The notes: generated by a model from the letters alone, not told the origin. A stretch of DNA of 64,000 bases from Bacteroides pyogenes_A (GCF_048595595.1 NZ_CP184347.1), one strand, 5' to 3'. Shown: positions 8,903 through 18,501, numbered from the stretch's first letter. Numbers and translations are program-made.

Positions 8903-11174
8903 GTCCCAGCACATTGGTGCCAGCCATCGGGTAGAAACGCGGATCTTTGCTCCATGTGTAGGGCTTTTGCTTGTCTTTGTCGGGATACAAGGCGGCGTTC
9001 TGCGCATATCCGTTCGTTTCGTATTGGGTATCGAACAAGTTATACACGGTCAGCCCTACCGTGACGCCTTTCGTATGTCGCGCCTTAAAGCGGTAGGCAA
9101 TGCTGAGGTGGTGAACGAAATACGGGTCGAGCGAGTTCTCCTTTACTCCGAAGTTGTCCAGATATTGGCGGCTCACATATTGCGACTGCAAAGAAGCCTC
9201 CATTCCTTTGTAGCTGAATGACAGCAGACTGTTGGCCATGAACGAAGGAGAGAAAGCGATCGGTGTGGTTCCTGCTTCGAAAGCAGTCACTGTCCACATA
9301 TCGTCCCGGACCTCTCCGCCCGTAATGCTCATGTCGTACAAATAGCCTACATAGTTCTTGATGCGGTTTTTGCTCCATGTGCCGTTGATGTCCCAACGAA
9401 GCCGGTCGGTCAATTGCGCGCCTGCCGTAATCTCCATACCCATGCGGTAACTGTCTTTCACATTTTCCGCCAGCGGTTCGCCAATTTCGTTTACGTTGCC
9501 GTTCAGTATCAACTGATCGGTGTAGTCCATATAATAAAGGTTGACTCCCGCCGTAAACCAACGGTTGCGGTATGTATAACCCAACTCGTAGTCGAACAGT
9601 TTTTCCGCTTTCGGATGTTCGTTGAACCTGCCGTCGGTATAGTTGTTGCGCGTAGGCTCCTTCTGTGCCACGGAGAATGAAGCGTACGCACTGTGGTTCG
9701 GATCGATTTGCCAGAATACTCCAGTCTTCGGATTGAAGAAGTCGAAGTTCTCTTTGATATTCAGCAATTGCAGGCGTTCGGGCTTGGCATTGAAATCCCA
9801 TTTATCGTGATCGCCTTCGATGGTGTAGTGAATGTGGCGGTATTGCAGGTCGGCGTATGCGCTCAATGCTTTGGTGAGCTGATAATTGGCGCGCAGGTAT
9901 ACGTTCCCGTCCGTCTTCGCGCCGTTGTTGCGGTAGTATTCATGCTCCGGGTCGAGCTGCCCGATGTAATTCTTCACCCATATCACTTTGCCGTAGTGGT
10001 CGTTGCTGTAACGGTTGAGCCCTCCGCCGAGCGAAGCGTCCAGCCTTTCGTTGCGGTAATTGAGCGAGAACACTCCGCCGCCGAAATCATTGTCCAATAG
10101 CTTTTGGCGGACGAGGTTCGCCTTTTTCGCTTTACTTCCGTCCGGCAGCTCGAAAGGCGTCAAGCCATATTCTTTCAGCTTGCGACCGTTCTTATACTCC
10201 TGATAATACCCGAATCCGCGCGTGTAATGGAAAGCCACGTTCAGGTTCCACTCCGGCGAGAAGATATGATTGCCTATCAACTGGTAGTGCGTTTGGCGGT
10301 AATGGTCGATCTGGTCGTCGTAGAAACCGATGGTTTTGGCTTCCGGGGCGTTATCGTTCCCCTCCTTGATCGCTCCGTTCGGGTTGTATCTCCGGTTGGT
10401 TTTCAACTTCTCGCGACTGATTCCGTCCCACGCATGATACGTTTCTTCCCTTCCTCCGAAGGTAATGAACTTGACGGTTGTATGTTCTCCGAAGTAGCCT
10501 CCCTGCAAGAAATACGACTTCAAGTCGGAAGAAGCGCGGTCGCGGTAGCCGTCGCTCTTGATGTTCGATACCCTCGCATCGAATGCCCATACCTTATTAA
10601 TAAGGCCCGATCCCACCTTCACCGTTTCCTTGTGCGTGTTGAACGAGCCGTAAGAGCCCGAAAGTTCGGCATACGGAGTAGAAGAGATGCTTTGCGTGCG
10701 CATGTTGATGCTGGCTCCGAACGCTCCGGAGCCGTTGGTCGATGTCCCTGCTCCCCGCTGTATCTGCATGTCTTCCAGCGAAGACGCGAAGTCGGGCGTA
10801 TTTACCCAGAAGATAGCGTGGCTTTCGGCATCGTTCATCGGAATGCCGTTGGAGGTTATATTAATCCGCGTAGCGTCCGTACCGCGTACACGAATGGCCG
10901 TATAGCCGATTCCCGCCCCCGCGTCGGAGGTTGTCAGTACGGAAGGCGTGGTGGACAGCAGAAAAGGAATATCCTGTCCGATATTCTGTTTCGCGAGTTG
11001 TTCTTTCTTCACATTGGTGAATGCCACGGGAGTTTTGGCTGTGGCACGTGTGGATACTACTTGCACCTCTTGCAGATGCACGACTTTCAGGCTGTCGGCC
11101 GCGCTCTTTTGTGCGCTGACAGCGATGCCTGCCCCTAACATAGCGGCGGCCATCCAAATTCTTTTTTTCATCAT
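8883..11174 (-). CDS. TonB-dependent outer-membrane receptor for thiamine (OMthi)
   Basis: 763-residue outer-membrane receptor with a Sec signal peptide (MMKKRIWMAAAMLGAGIAVSA). A TonB-box-like stretch precedes the plug (VVHLQEVQVVSTRATAKTPV; DIPFLLSTTPSVLTTSDAGA; IRVRGTDATRINITSNGIPM). The barrel ends with NVLGHVSIRF, a terminal aromatic as required for insertion. It has no SusD partner and no carboxypeptidase-like domain, which separates it from SusC proteins. It is the first gene after the TPP riboswitch and overlaps the PnuT start, the same order as the thiamine operon of B. thetaiotaomicron. Confidence 0.93.
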   Translation of the reverse strand: MMKKRIWMAAAMLGAGIAVSAQKSAADSLKVVHLQEVQVVSTRATAKTPVAFTNVKKEQLAKQNIGQDIPFLLSTTPSVLTTSDAGAGIGYTAIRVRGTDATRINITSNGIPMNDAESHAIFWVNTPDFASSLEDMQIQRGAGTSTNGSGAFGASINMRTQSISSTPYAELSGSYGSFNTHKETVKVGSGLINKVWAFDARVSNIKSDGYRDRASSDLKSYFLQGGYFGEHTTVKFITFGGREETYHAWDGISREKLKTNRRYNPNGAIKEGNDNAPEAKTIGFYDDQIDHYRQTHYQLIGNHIFSPEWNLNVAFHYTRGFGYYQEYKNGRKLKEYGLTPFELPDGSKAKKANLVRQKLLDNDFGGGVFSLNYRNERLDASLGGGLNRYSNDHYGKVIWVKNYIGQLDPEHEYYRNNGAKTDGNVYLRANYQLTKALSAYADLQYRHIHYTIEGDHDKWDFNAKPERLQLLNIKENFDFFNPKTGVFWQIDPNHSAYASFSVAQKEPTRNNYTDGRFNEHPKAEKLFDYELGYTYRNRWFTAGVNLYYMDYTDQLILNGNVNEIGEPLAENVKDSYRMGMEITAGAQLTDRLRWDINGTWSKNRIKNYVGYLYDMSITGGEVRDDMWTVTAFEAGTTPIAFSPSFMANSLLSFSYKGMEASLQSQYVSRQYLDNFGVKENSLDPYFVHHLSIAYRFKARHTKGVTVGLTVYNLFDTQYETNGYAQNAALYPDKDKQKPYTWSKDPRFYPMAGTNVLGHVSIRF

Positions 11175-11189
11175 TGGTAATTTATTGGT

Positions 11190-11262
11190 TCTCTACGCCG
11201 GCATTATCCGGTTCAGATTCTATGGGTATGTTCTCAGCCCGTCCTGTTAAGGCACCCCTATC
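11190..11262 (-). promoter_or_regulatory. TPP (THI-element) riboswitch
   Basis: Read on the minus strand the leader has the conserved thi-box parts in order: AGGGGTGCC, then GGGCTGAGA with TACCC, then GAACCGGATAATGCCGGCG and TAGAGAA. These are the pyrimidine- and pyrophosphate-sensor helices of the TPP aptamer. The aptamer ends close to the receptor start codon, with no long expression platform and no terminator, so control is probably by hiding the ribosome-binding region. Confidence 0.95.
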
Positions 11263-11336
11263 GAATGAATCGGCACAAAATTACTGCTTTCCTCTGAAGA
11301 AAACAAAAAAAGTTTTTCTAATTGCTTGAAAGGTTG

Positions 11337-11344
11337 TATTTTTG
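11337..11344 (+). promoter_or_regulatory. -7 box for the MscS gene
   Basis: TATTTTTG matches the Bacteroides -7 consensus TAnnTTTG and lies about 70 nt before the chosen mscS start at 11413, in the divergent spacer shared with the thiamine operon. Confidence 0.55.
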
Positions 11345-11412
11345 TTCGTTCGCTCCCGCACGGATGGGGCGCTTTGTATGTATCATTCTTTATAAATACT
11401 GCTATTTTGTAT

Positions 11413-12324
11413 ATGTTATTTCTATTGCAACTTACACAAGTCGCCGATTCCATTGCGCGGCATACCAAACAAGAGGCCGGTGAGCTGTTGAAGCAGGCAG
11501 CAAGCGGCGAGGGCATCGATAAAGTATCTCAGTTGACGCAACAATTCATAGAGTGGGGGATTTCTGCCGGAGGGCGTATTCTCGCTGCTTTGATTGTTTT
11601 CATTGTCGGGCGGTTCATCGTTTCGATGCTGAATAAACTGGTTGCCAGACTGCTCGACAGAAGAAAGGTGGATGTCAGCATCAAGACGTTTATACGCAGT
11701 CTGGTGAATATCTTATTGATGATTCTGCTTATCGTGGCTGTTGTCAGCAAGCTGGGTGTCGAAACAACCTCGTTTGCCGCCTTGCTGGCGTCCGCCGGTG
11801 TGGCTATCGGTATGGCGCTCTCGGGCAATCTGCAGAACTTTGCGGGCGGACTGATTATTCTGTTGTTCAAGCCTTATAAAGTGGGCGATTGGATAGAGAG
11901 CCAGAATGTATCGGGGACAGTCAGGGAAATTCAGATATTCCATACCATTCTTACCACTGCCGATAATAAAGTGATCTTTATTCCGAACGGAGCCCTAAGC
12001 AGCGGTGTGGTGATTAATTATAACAATCAGTTGACCCGTCGGGTAGAGTGGATTGTCAGTATTGACTATGGAGAGGATTTTGAAAAGGTTGAAGCTATTG
12101 TACGCGAGATTATTGCGGCAGATAAGCGCATCCTCGACGATCCGGCTCCGTTCGTCGCTTTGCATGCGCTGGCCGAAAGCAGTGTAAATGTCATAGCGCG
12201 CGTGTGGGTGAAGAGTTCCGATTATTGGGATGTGTATTTTACCATCAATAAAAGAATTTATCAAACCTTTAACGAAAAAGGAGTCAACTTCCCGTTCCCG
12301 CAACTTACGGTACATCAAGGCTGA
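11413..12324 (+). CDS. Small-conductance mechanosensitive channel, MscS family
   Basis: A ~303-residue MscS-type channel that opens under membrane tension to release solutes in hypo-osmotic shock. After an N-terminal amphipathic stretch and two membrane segments (ILAALIVFIVGRFIVSML; NILLMILLIVAVVSKLGV) comes the pore helix TM3, ASAGVAIGMALSGNLQNFAG, with the Gly/Ala packing pattern of MscS, then FKPYKVGDWIE and the cytoplasmic beta and alpha/beta domains. The frame is open further upstream only from a TTG at 11326; the ATG at 11413 gives a normal MscS N-terminus. It stands alone. Confidence 0.92.
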   Translation: MLFLLQLTQVADSIARHTKQEAGELLKQAASGEGIDKVSQLTQQFIEWGISAGGRILAALIVFIVGRFIVSMLNKLVARLLDRRKVDVSIKTFIRSLVNILLMILLIVAVVSKLGVETTSFAALLASAGVAIGMALSGNLQNFAGGLIILLFKPYKVGDWIESQNVSGTVREIQIFHTILTTADNKVIFIPNGALSSGVVINYNNQLTRRVEWIVSIDYGEDFEKVEAIVREIIAADKRILDDPAPFVALHALAESSVNVIARVWVKSSDYWDVYFTINKRIYQTFNEKGVNFPFPQLTVHQG

Positions 12325-12517
12325 TTCTCATGCTCTTTCTTTTTTCGCTCTCCTGCGGAGGAGTGCTTGCCCGGCCTTTCCTTTGTTTCTTGCGTATTGA
12401 AAGGGGAAAAAGGGATATTGGAGCCATCTGCCGAGTGCCGTATCGCAGCAGTGAAAAAGAAAGAGGTGTGTTGATTTGCCACGCTAATTATATAAAACGC
12501 TTAAAAAACTAAAGCAA

Positions 12518-15019
12518 ATGAAAAAGGGATTAAAAATCGGAGGCGTTATCGTCGGTGTGATTATCATTCTGATGCTCCTCCTTCCTTTCGCCTTTCGGGG
12601 AAAGATAGCAGGAATCGTGAAGACGGAAGGAAATAAGATGCTGAATGCTCAGTTCGATTTCAGGAAGTTGAGCATCAGCCTGTTTCGTAACTTCCCGCAG
12701 GCATCTCTCACGCTCGAGGATTTCTGGCTGAAAGGCACGGGAGATTTCGAGGGCGATACGCTGGTGCAGGCGGGAGAGGTGACTGCCGCAGTCAACCTGT
12801 TCTCGCTTTTCGGCGACAAAGGATACGATGTTTCCAAAGTTTCATTGAAAGACACCCGTCTGCATGCCATTGTGCTGCCCGACGGACGCGTGAACTGGGA
12901 TATCGTGAAGCCCGATACTGTGCAGAAGGAGGAAGAGACTGCCGAAGAGGCTTCCGCTTTCAAGATAAAACTGAAACAGTTCGTTGCCGACAATGTGGAT
13001 TTGGTTTACGACGACCGGCAGGGAAACAGGTACGCCGAGGTTCTTGCTCTGGACGCGCTTTGTTCCGGCGACCTGAGCAGCGACCGGACTACTCTGAAGC
13101 TGAAGGCGGAAACCGGATCGCTCACTTATAAAATGAACGGCATTCCGTTCTTGTCGAAAGTGAAGCTTGCGGCGAAGATGGACATCGACGCCGATCTGGC
13201 CAATCATAAGTACACGCTGAAAGACAACTCTTTCCGTCTGAATGCCATCGAGGCGGATCTCGACGGATGGATGACTTTGAAAGATCCCGCCATCGATATG
13301 GATTTGAAGATGAACACCAATGATGTGGGCTTCAAAGAGATTCTTTCTTTGATTCCTGCCATTTACGCCACCGAGTTTTCGAGCCTGAAGACAGACGGAA
13401 CCGCTACGCTCACGGCTTCGGTGAAGGGAATATGGCAAGGGGATACGGTGCCGGCCTTCGATGTCGACATGCAGGTGAAAGATGCCATGTTCCGCTATCC
13501 GTCGTTGCCTGCGGGCGTGGACCGGATCAATGTGAACGCGCGTATACAGAATCCGGGAGGAAGCGCCGACCTGACAACGATTCGCCTCAATCCTTTCAGT
13601 TTCCGAATGGCGGGAAACCCGTTCACTGTGATAGCGGACATCAAAACTCCCGTGAGCGACCCCGACTTCAGAGCCGAAGCTAAGGGAATCTTGAATCTGG
13701 GAATGGTGAAACAGGTGTATCCGTTGCAGGATATGGAACTGAACGGAACGGTCAACGCCGATATGCAAATGGCGGGACGGATGTCGTATATCGAGAAGGA
13801 ACAGTACGACCGGGTGCAGGCTTCCGGAACGGTAGGCCTCTCCGGCATGAAGCTGAAGATGAAAGACATGCCCGATGTGGATATCCGTAAGTCTTTGCTG
13901 ACGTTTACTCCGAAATATCTTCAGTTGAGCGAGACCACTGTCAATATAGGCAAGAATGATTTGACAGCGGACAGCCGTCTGGAGAACTACATGGGCTATG
14001 CGTTGAAGGGCACTACGCTGAAAGGTTATCTGAATGTCCGTTCCAATCATTTGAACCTGAATGACTTCATGAAGGCGGACAGCGTTGCGGCGGCTTCGGC
14101 CGACTCGACAGCGGCTACCGGCATTGTGGAAATTCCGCGCAATGTCGATCTTCAAATAGACGCCAACCTGAAACAGGTGCTGTTCAATAAAATGTCGTTC
14201 AACGATATGAACGGAAAGATGGTAGTGAAAGACGGGAAAGTGGATATGAAGAATCTCTCCATGAACACCATGGGCGGAAATGTGGTGATGAACGGATACT
14301 ACTCTACCGCCGACGTGAAGAGGCCGCAACTGAATGCCGCATTTAAAATGAATAATATCGTGTTTGCGCAAGCCTACAAAGATCTCGACATGGTGCGGCA
14401 ACTGGCTCCGGTTTTTGAACATTTGAAAGGGCATTTTAACGGCAACCTGAATGTGGCGACCGACTTGGATGAAACAATGAGCCCGGTGATGAACACGATG
14501 CAGGGCAACGGTCATCTGTCTACCCGCGACATCAACCTGAGCGGAATCAAAGCCATCGACCTGATAGCCGAAGCCATCAAACAGCCGAACCTGAAGGATA
14601 TGAAGGCGAAGGACATGGATATAGACTTTACCATCAAAGACGGGCGGGTATCGACGAAGCCTTTCGATATCAAGCTGGGCGAGTATGTGCTGAACCTTTC
14701 GGGCAGTACGGGTATCGACCAAACGATCGACTATACCGGTAAGGTGAAACTTCCGGCATCGCTGGCAGGCGATTATGCCAAGCTGACGACGCTCGATCTG
14801 AAGATAGGCGGTTCGTTCGATTCGCCGAAGGTGAGCGTAGACACCAAGAGCATGGCCAATCAGGCGGTTCAAACGGTTGCCGATGAAGCCATCGGGCGGA
14901 TAGGGAAGAAGCTGGGACTGGACTCTGCCGCTACCGCCAACAAAGATTCGCTGAAGCAGAAGGTGACCGAAAAAGCAACGGAGAAGGTATTCGACTTCTT
15001 GAAGAAGAAGCTGAAATAA
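12518..15019 (+). CDS. AsmA-family envelope protein
   Basis: An 833-residue protein with an N-terminal membrane anchor (KIGGVIVGVIIILMLLLPFA) and a long periplasmic beta-rich body. The N-terminal AsmA part (MLNAQFDFRKLSISLFRNFP, ASLTLEDFWLKGTGDFEGDT) and the C-terminal AsmA_2 region (NGNLNVATDLDETMSPVM, GHLSTRDINLSGI, LDLKIGGSFDSPKVSVDTKS) are typical. Proteins of this family are thought to bridge the envelope and help move phospholipids to the outer membrane; the role here is by family only. It is followed 16 nt later by the Sua5-type gene. About 190 nt before it hold no recognisable gene. Confidence 0.88.
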   Translation: MKKGLKIGGVIVGVIIILMLLLPFAFRGKIAGIVKTEGNKMLNAQFDFRKLSISLFRNFPQASLTLEDFWLKGTGDFEGDTLVQAGEVTAAVNLFSLFGDKGYDVSKVSLKDTRLHAIVLPDGRVNWDIVKPDTVQKEEETAEEASAFKIKLKQFVADNVDLVYDDRQGNRYAEVLALDALCSGDLSSDRTTLKLKAETGSLTYKMNGIPFLSKVKLAAKMDIDADLANHKYTLKDNSFRLNAIEADLDGWMTLKDPAIDMDLKMNTNDVGFKEILSLIPAIYATEFSSLKTDGTATLTASVKGIWQGDTVPAFDVDMQVKDAMFRYPSLPAGVDRINVNARIQNPGGSADLTTIRLNPFSFRMAGNPFTVIADIKTPVSDPDFRAEAKGILNLGMVKQVYPLQDMELNGTVNADMQMAGRMSYIEKEQYDRVQASGTVGLSGMKLKMKDMPDVDIRKSLLTFTPKYLQLSETTVNIGKNDLTADSRLENYMGYALKGTTLKGYLNVRSNHLNLNDFMKADSVAAASADSTAATGIVEIPRNVDLQIDANLKQVLFNKMSFNDMNGKMVVKDGKVDMKNLSMNTMGGNVVMNGYYSTADVKRPQLNAAFKMNNIVFAQAYKDLDMVRQLAPVFEHLKGHFNGNLNVATDLDETMSPVMNTMQGNGHLSTRDINLSGIKAIDLIAEAIKQPNLKDMKAKDMDIDFTIKDGRVSTKPFDIKLGEYVLNLSGSTGIDQTIDYTGKVKLPASLAGDYAKLTTLDLKIGGSFDSPKVSVDTKSMANQAVQTVADEAIGRIGKKLGLDSAATANKDSLKQKVTEKATEKVFDFLKKKLK

Positions 15020-15035
15020 ACAAAGCTCTTTTACG

Positions 15036-15647
15036 ATGATTCTGAAACTGTACGACAAAAACAACAACCCGCAGGATTTGCAGCGAGTGATCGATATCCT
15101 GAACGATGGCGGAATAATCATTTATCCCACCGACACCATGTATGCTATGGGTTGTCATGCGCTGAAGGAGCGTGCCATCGAGCGTATCTGCCGGATGAAA
15201 GGCATCGATCCGCGAAAGAATAACCTCTCTATCATCGGCTACGATTTGAGCAGTATCAGCGAATACGCCAAAATATCGAACGATGTGTTTAAACTGATGA
15301 GGCGCAATCTGCCCGGTCCGTTTACCTTTATCCTGAACGGTACGAACCGGTTGCCGAAGATTTTCCGCAACCGCAGGGAAGTCGGTATCCGCATGCCCGA
15401 TAATCCCGTGATTCGTGAGATTGCCCGCTTGCTCGAAGCCCCCATCATGACCGCCACGTTGCCGCACGATGAGAACGAAGAGCAGGAATATGTGACCGAT
15501 CCCGAACTGATCGACGAGAAGTTCGGCACGACGGTCGATCTGGTAATCGACGGCGGCATCGGAGGAGTAGAACCTTCCACCGTTGTGCTGTGCACCGGTG
15601 ATGAGCCGGAAATTCTCCGGCAGGGGAAAGGTGATTTGATACGTTAA
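15036..15647 (+). CDS. Sua5/YciO/YrdC-family protein (L-threonylcarbamoyladenylate synthase type)
   Basis: A 203-residue YrdC-domain protein that binds ATP and threonine and would form threonylcarbamoyl-AMP for tRNA t6A synthesis. The motifs are IIIYPTDTMYAMGCHALKER, RMKGIDPRKNNLSI, LPGPFTFIL, and GIRMPDNPVIREIARLLEAP. It lacks the Sua5 C-terminal extension and looks closest to the YciO/YrdC branch, so a paralogous role is possible. It is very probably co-transcribed with the AsmA gene. Confidence 0.88.
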   Translation: MILKLYDKNNNPQDLQRVIDILNDGGIIIYPTDTMYAMGCHALKERAIERICRMKGIDPRKNNLSIIGYDLSSISEYAKISNDVFKLMRRNLPGPFTFILNGTNRLPKIFRNRREVGIRMPDNPVIREIARLLEAPIMTATLPHDENEEQEYVTDPELIDEKFGTTVDLVIDGGIGGVEPSTVVLCTGDEPEILRQGKGDLIR

Positions 15648-15861
15648 AAGAATATAACGGCGGGCGTACCTATGGTGAAATATTCTTATCTTTATGCCCG
15701 TACATGCTTCCCCGCCTTCGGCTTTTGCCCCGTGTGCTGAGGGGAAGCGTGTTGTTTGTAACATGTTATACCTATATCTAATATATATGACTCTGTATCC
15801 GAATTGCAAACCTTTCATTTCTTTTAACCGTCAACATTTGGCGGTTTCGGATATTTGTATA

Positions 15862-15922
<61 letters not shown>

Positions 15923-15980
15923 GTAGACTTTCCTGACGTACGCGCGCGAATCCGCCGCCTGTACGTTGCCTCATATTGCC

Positions 15981-16016
15981 GTCCTCGGCGGGGATCCCTG
16001 CATCCCTGCCGGGGAC
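15981..16016 (+). promoter_or_regulatory. Conserved 15-bp leader hairpin, cassette 1
   Basis: GTCCTCGGCGGGGAT, loop CCCTGC, ATCCCTGCCGGGGAC. All 15 positions pair when two G-U pairs are allowed. The same stem with a different loop occurs at 34724-34759, in both cases 62 nt before the start codon. No U-run follows, so it is not an obvious terminator; it is a candidate 5'-leader control element. Confidence 0.75.
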
Positions 16017-16078
16017 GTTTGCGTTTGTACCCTTTCCTTGCGTAACTTATTTTTTAACCTTCTAAATACACAAGAATT

Positions 16079-18430
16079 ATGAAACACTATTTCATTGCAA
16101 CCTGTATCGTGCTGCTGGCCATGTCTTGCAGCGACGACTCGAACAAGGATCCTCTCCCTGCTCCGCCCGTTGAGACGACTCTCACGCTGACGATCCCCGG
16201 CTTCCGTTCCGCCTCCGAGACAACACGGGCGGGAGTGCATGAGGAGCAGATAGACGAAATCGACGTGCTGCTGTTCCGTAGCGTATCCGGCACGGAGCGT
16301 GTTGCCGCCATGCTCCAAGTCCCCGCCGCTTCGCTTCACAGCACGGATATTCCCGGCGAGGCAAAGCTCACGACGAGCATCCCTGCGGGAGAATACTCGC
16401 GTTTGGCATTGGTGGTGAATGCCCATAAGGAGCTGACCGCCTCCGGCATCACCGCAACTTCTCCCGGTTCTCCCTATGCCGACCTGCGGAATGTGCAGAC
16501 CACCGGGCGTTACGGCAACCTCGGGTTCGGTCCGGACAAGTCCATCCCCATGTACGGGGAATACCACCCTGCGGGCGGCATCAAGATCGAGGCAGACATG
16601 CCGAAAGTATTCCCCGGAACGGTGGGGCTTATCCGCTCGATGGCGAGGGTAGACTTCGTGAATCAGGAGGCTTCTCCGGACTTCGAGCCTAAGGCGGTAT
16701 TCTTCAACAACGCGGCTGAGAACGGTGCGGTGTATGTGGAACCGACGGCTTACGGTGTCGACTTGGATGAGGGAAACAGCGGTAACGCCTACCTTTCGCC
16801 TACGTTGCCCGCTTCAGGGCTGACTCCGGCTCCCGGTAGCGACGGCTCTAACGGTTTGTTTTTCGAATGGGACTTTTCGAATCGCACTTACTACCTGTAC
16901 GAACAGCCCGCCTCAGGTCCTTCCGCCCTTAGCACGCTGGGCATCACCCGCCCGCGTATGGTGCTCAAGGCTGCTTACAAAGGGCAGGAGACGTGGTATC
17001 CCGTCGACTTCACTTGGGACGGTGTGAAAGGCGGCGGCACGGCTCCTTACGCCAAGGGAACGCCCATGCCCGTCCTTCGCAACCACCGTTACGTTTTCAC
17101 CATCAAGGAGGTGAAGGGCCCGGGGCACCCGACGTGGAAGGAAGCTTTCACCGCTCCCCAGATACTGCCCGGCCAAGGCTCGCCCCTCACCATCGATACG
17201 CACGTGATAGACGAGGCGTACGCGGACGTAATGTACGACAATCAAGGCTTTCTTGCCGTGTCGCGCACGTCGATGACGCTCAAGGGAGCTTGCACCACTG
17301 CGAGCACGAATAATAAGGTAGAGGTGCTGACCAATGTCACGGGCGGATTCAAGGTAGCATCGTTCAATGATAATGGCACGGAAGTGCCTGCGGGAGGTTG
17401 GCTACGCCCGAGCACCACCGGTGGCGCGGCGAACACTACTACCACCGTACAGGCGATTACCGACGGTAAGGACTTCAAGAACGGCTATCTTGAAGTGCGC
17501 GCCGGGCGGTTGTATGCGAAAGTGAATGTGAAGCAGATCAACAAGTTACCTTTGGATTACGTAGCGGAGTATAACCTTGCAGGCGGTGTCCAATATGGTA
17601 CTAAGCCCCAAAATACTCCTACGACCGCTGCCCAGACCGACCCGCAACTCCGTTGGGCTACGAACCACAATAACGACCAGAGCGGTTATTACAATTGGTA
17701 CGTGCTCAAGGGCGTAGCCGAAGACACATACAACCCGGCAGGCAAGAACCTCTTCGACGATGCTTTCTTCACCACAGGTGAGGGCAAGGGTTACCACCTG
17801 CCTTCCCGCCACGAACTGACGGGTGTTTTCTCTTACTCCGGAGAGTCTTGTGTCTACGGTCGCGCTAATAATCAATCTGTCAACGAGGCTTGTGAGTACG
17901 GTGGTATCAAGAAGACTTTTGCCGCCGATTATTACTGTCCGGGTTACGGTAACTTTATTTGTTACGCTCTCCGCTTCAAACAGGCTACCGGTGAACCTAA
18001 CGACGGCTCTCCCTTGTCGGAATTCCCCAAAGCTGCCGATAACAGTATGTGTTGCGCTTACCGTTACACCCCGATCGGTTCATTTTTCAGCGACAATAAT
18101 CTTGATTCCCATCTGAAAGTCGACTGCGTTTACTTGGGCGAGGCCGGGGCTTCCACAGCCATCGGTACTATCAGTAATGATGCTTGGTGGAATACCCACT
18201 CTGCCGAGATTGTCACCCGTATCTTCCCTGCCGCCGGAGTCATCAGGCCTGCTTCTGTGTCCGGTTCGGGTCCGCTCGACTTCCGAGGCGAGATCGGTTG
18301 CTGCTGGTCGGGCACGGAGAACAACAGTTCCAAAGCGTGGAACGGGTACTTCTACCCGAATTTGGCGTGCGCGTACTTCAGCAGCAACAAGAACTACGGG
18401 TATTCGGTGCGCCTGTTCACCTCGGAATAA
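16079..18430 (+). CDS. Fimbrillin-like/FISUMP surface lipoprotein, cassette 1
   Basis: A 783-residue lipoprotein: MKHYFIATCIVLLAMSC ends in a lipobox and is followed by SDDS, the acidic surface-export pattern of Bacteroides. The N-terminal third (LTLTIPGFRSA; EEQIDEIDVLLFRSVSG; GEYSRLALVVNAHKEL) resembles Mfa/FimB-type fimbrillin proteins. A middle segment (NNKVEVLTNVTGGFKV ... LYAKVNVKQIN) looks like a BACON-type Ig fold. The end (FTTGEGKGYHLPSRHEL; ICYALRFKQ; CCWSGTENNSSKAW; YGYSVRLF) is of the FISUMP type, related to C-type-lectin-like folds. A surface adhesin or fimbrial tip protein is likely. The paralogue at 34822 is close in sequence except in the last ~50 residues. No other pilus genes adjoin it. 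Confidence 0.85.
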   Translation: MKHYFIATCIVLLAMSCSDDSNKDPLPAPPVETTLTLTIPGFRSASETTRAGVHEEQIDEIDVLLFRSVSGTERVAAMLQVPAASLHSTDIPGEAKLTTSIPAGEYSRLALVVNAHKELTASGITATSPGSPYADLRNVQTTGRYGNLGFGPDKSIPMYGEYHPAGGIKIEADMPKVFPGTVGLIRSMARVDFVNQEASPDFEPKAVFFNNAAENGAVYVEPTAYGVDLDEGNSGNAYLSPTLPASGLTPAPGSDGSNGLFFEWDFSNRTYYLYEQPASGPSALSTLGITRPRMVLKAAYKGQETWYPVDFTWDGVKGGGTAPYAKGTPMPVLRNHRYVFTIKEVKGPGHPTWKEAFTAPQILPGQGSPLTIDTHVIDEAYADVMYDNQGFLAVSRTSMTLKGACTTASTNNKVEVLTNVTGGFKVASFNDNGTEVPAGGWLRPSTTGGAANTTTTVQAITDGKDFKNGYLEVRAGRLYAKVNVKQINKLPLDYVAEYNLAGGVQYGTKPQNTPTTAAQTDPQLRWATNHNNDQSGYYNWYVLKGVAEDTYNPAGKNLFDDAFFTTGEGKGYHLPSRHELTGVFSYSGESCVYGRANNQSVNEACEYGGIKKTFAADYYCPGYGNFICYALRFKQATGEPNDGSPLSEFPKAADNSMCCAYRYTPIGSFFSDNNLDSHLKVDCVYLGEAGASTAIGTISNDAWWNTHSAEIVTRIFPAAGVIRPASVSGSGPLDFRGEIGCCWSGTENNSSKAWNGYFYPNLACAYFSSNKNYGYSVRLFTSE

Positions 18431-18472
18431 TCAAGACGGCGTATTGCCCTTATCCGATTGATTTGTTCATTT

Positions 18473-18501
18473 CCCCTCGCTTGTAGCGAGGGGAAGATTT
18501 T
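18473..18501 (+). terminator. Terminator after the cassette 1 lipoprotein
   Basis: CCCCTCGCT, loop TGT, AGCGAGGGG, then AAGATTTTTTA. A perfect 9-bp GC-rich stem with a U-run, 43 nt after the stop codon. Confidence 0.85.

Noticed and set aside
10104..11138. A 344-residue plus-strand frame opposite the thiamine receptor gene
   Set aside because: Shadow of a long real gene on the other strand; composition is Arg/Val-rich as expected for antisense, with no conserved motif.
12330..12512. A 60-residue frame between the MscS and AsmA genes
   Set aside because: Low-information Cys/Arg-rich sequence with no family and no promoter.
12842..15121. A 759-residue minus-strand frame opposite the AsmA gene
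   Set aside because: Antisense shadow with His/Arg-rich composition; the plus-strand AsmA frame has a membrane anchor and family motifs.
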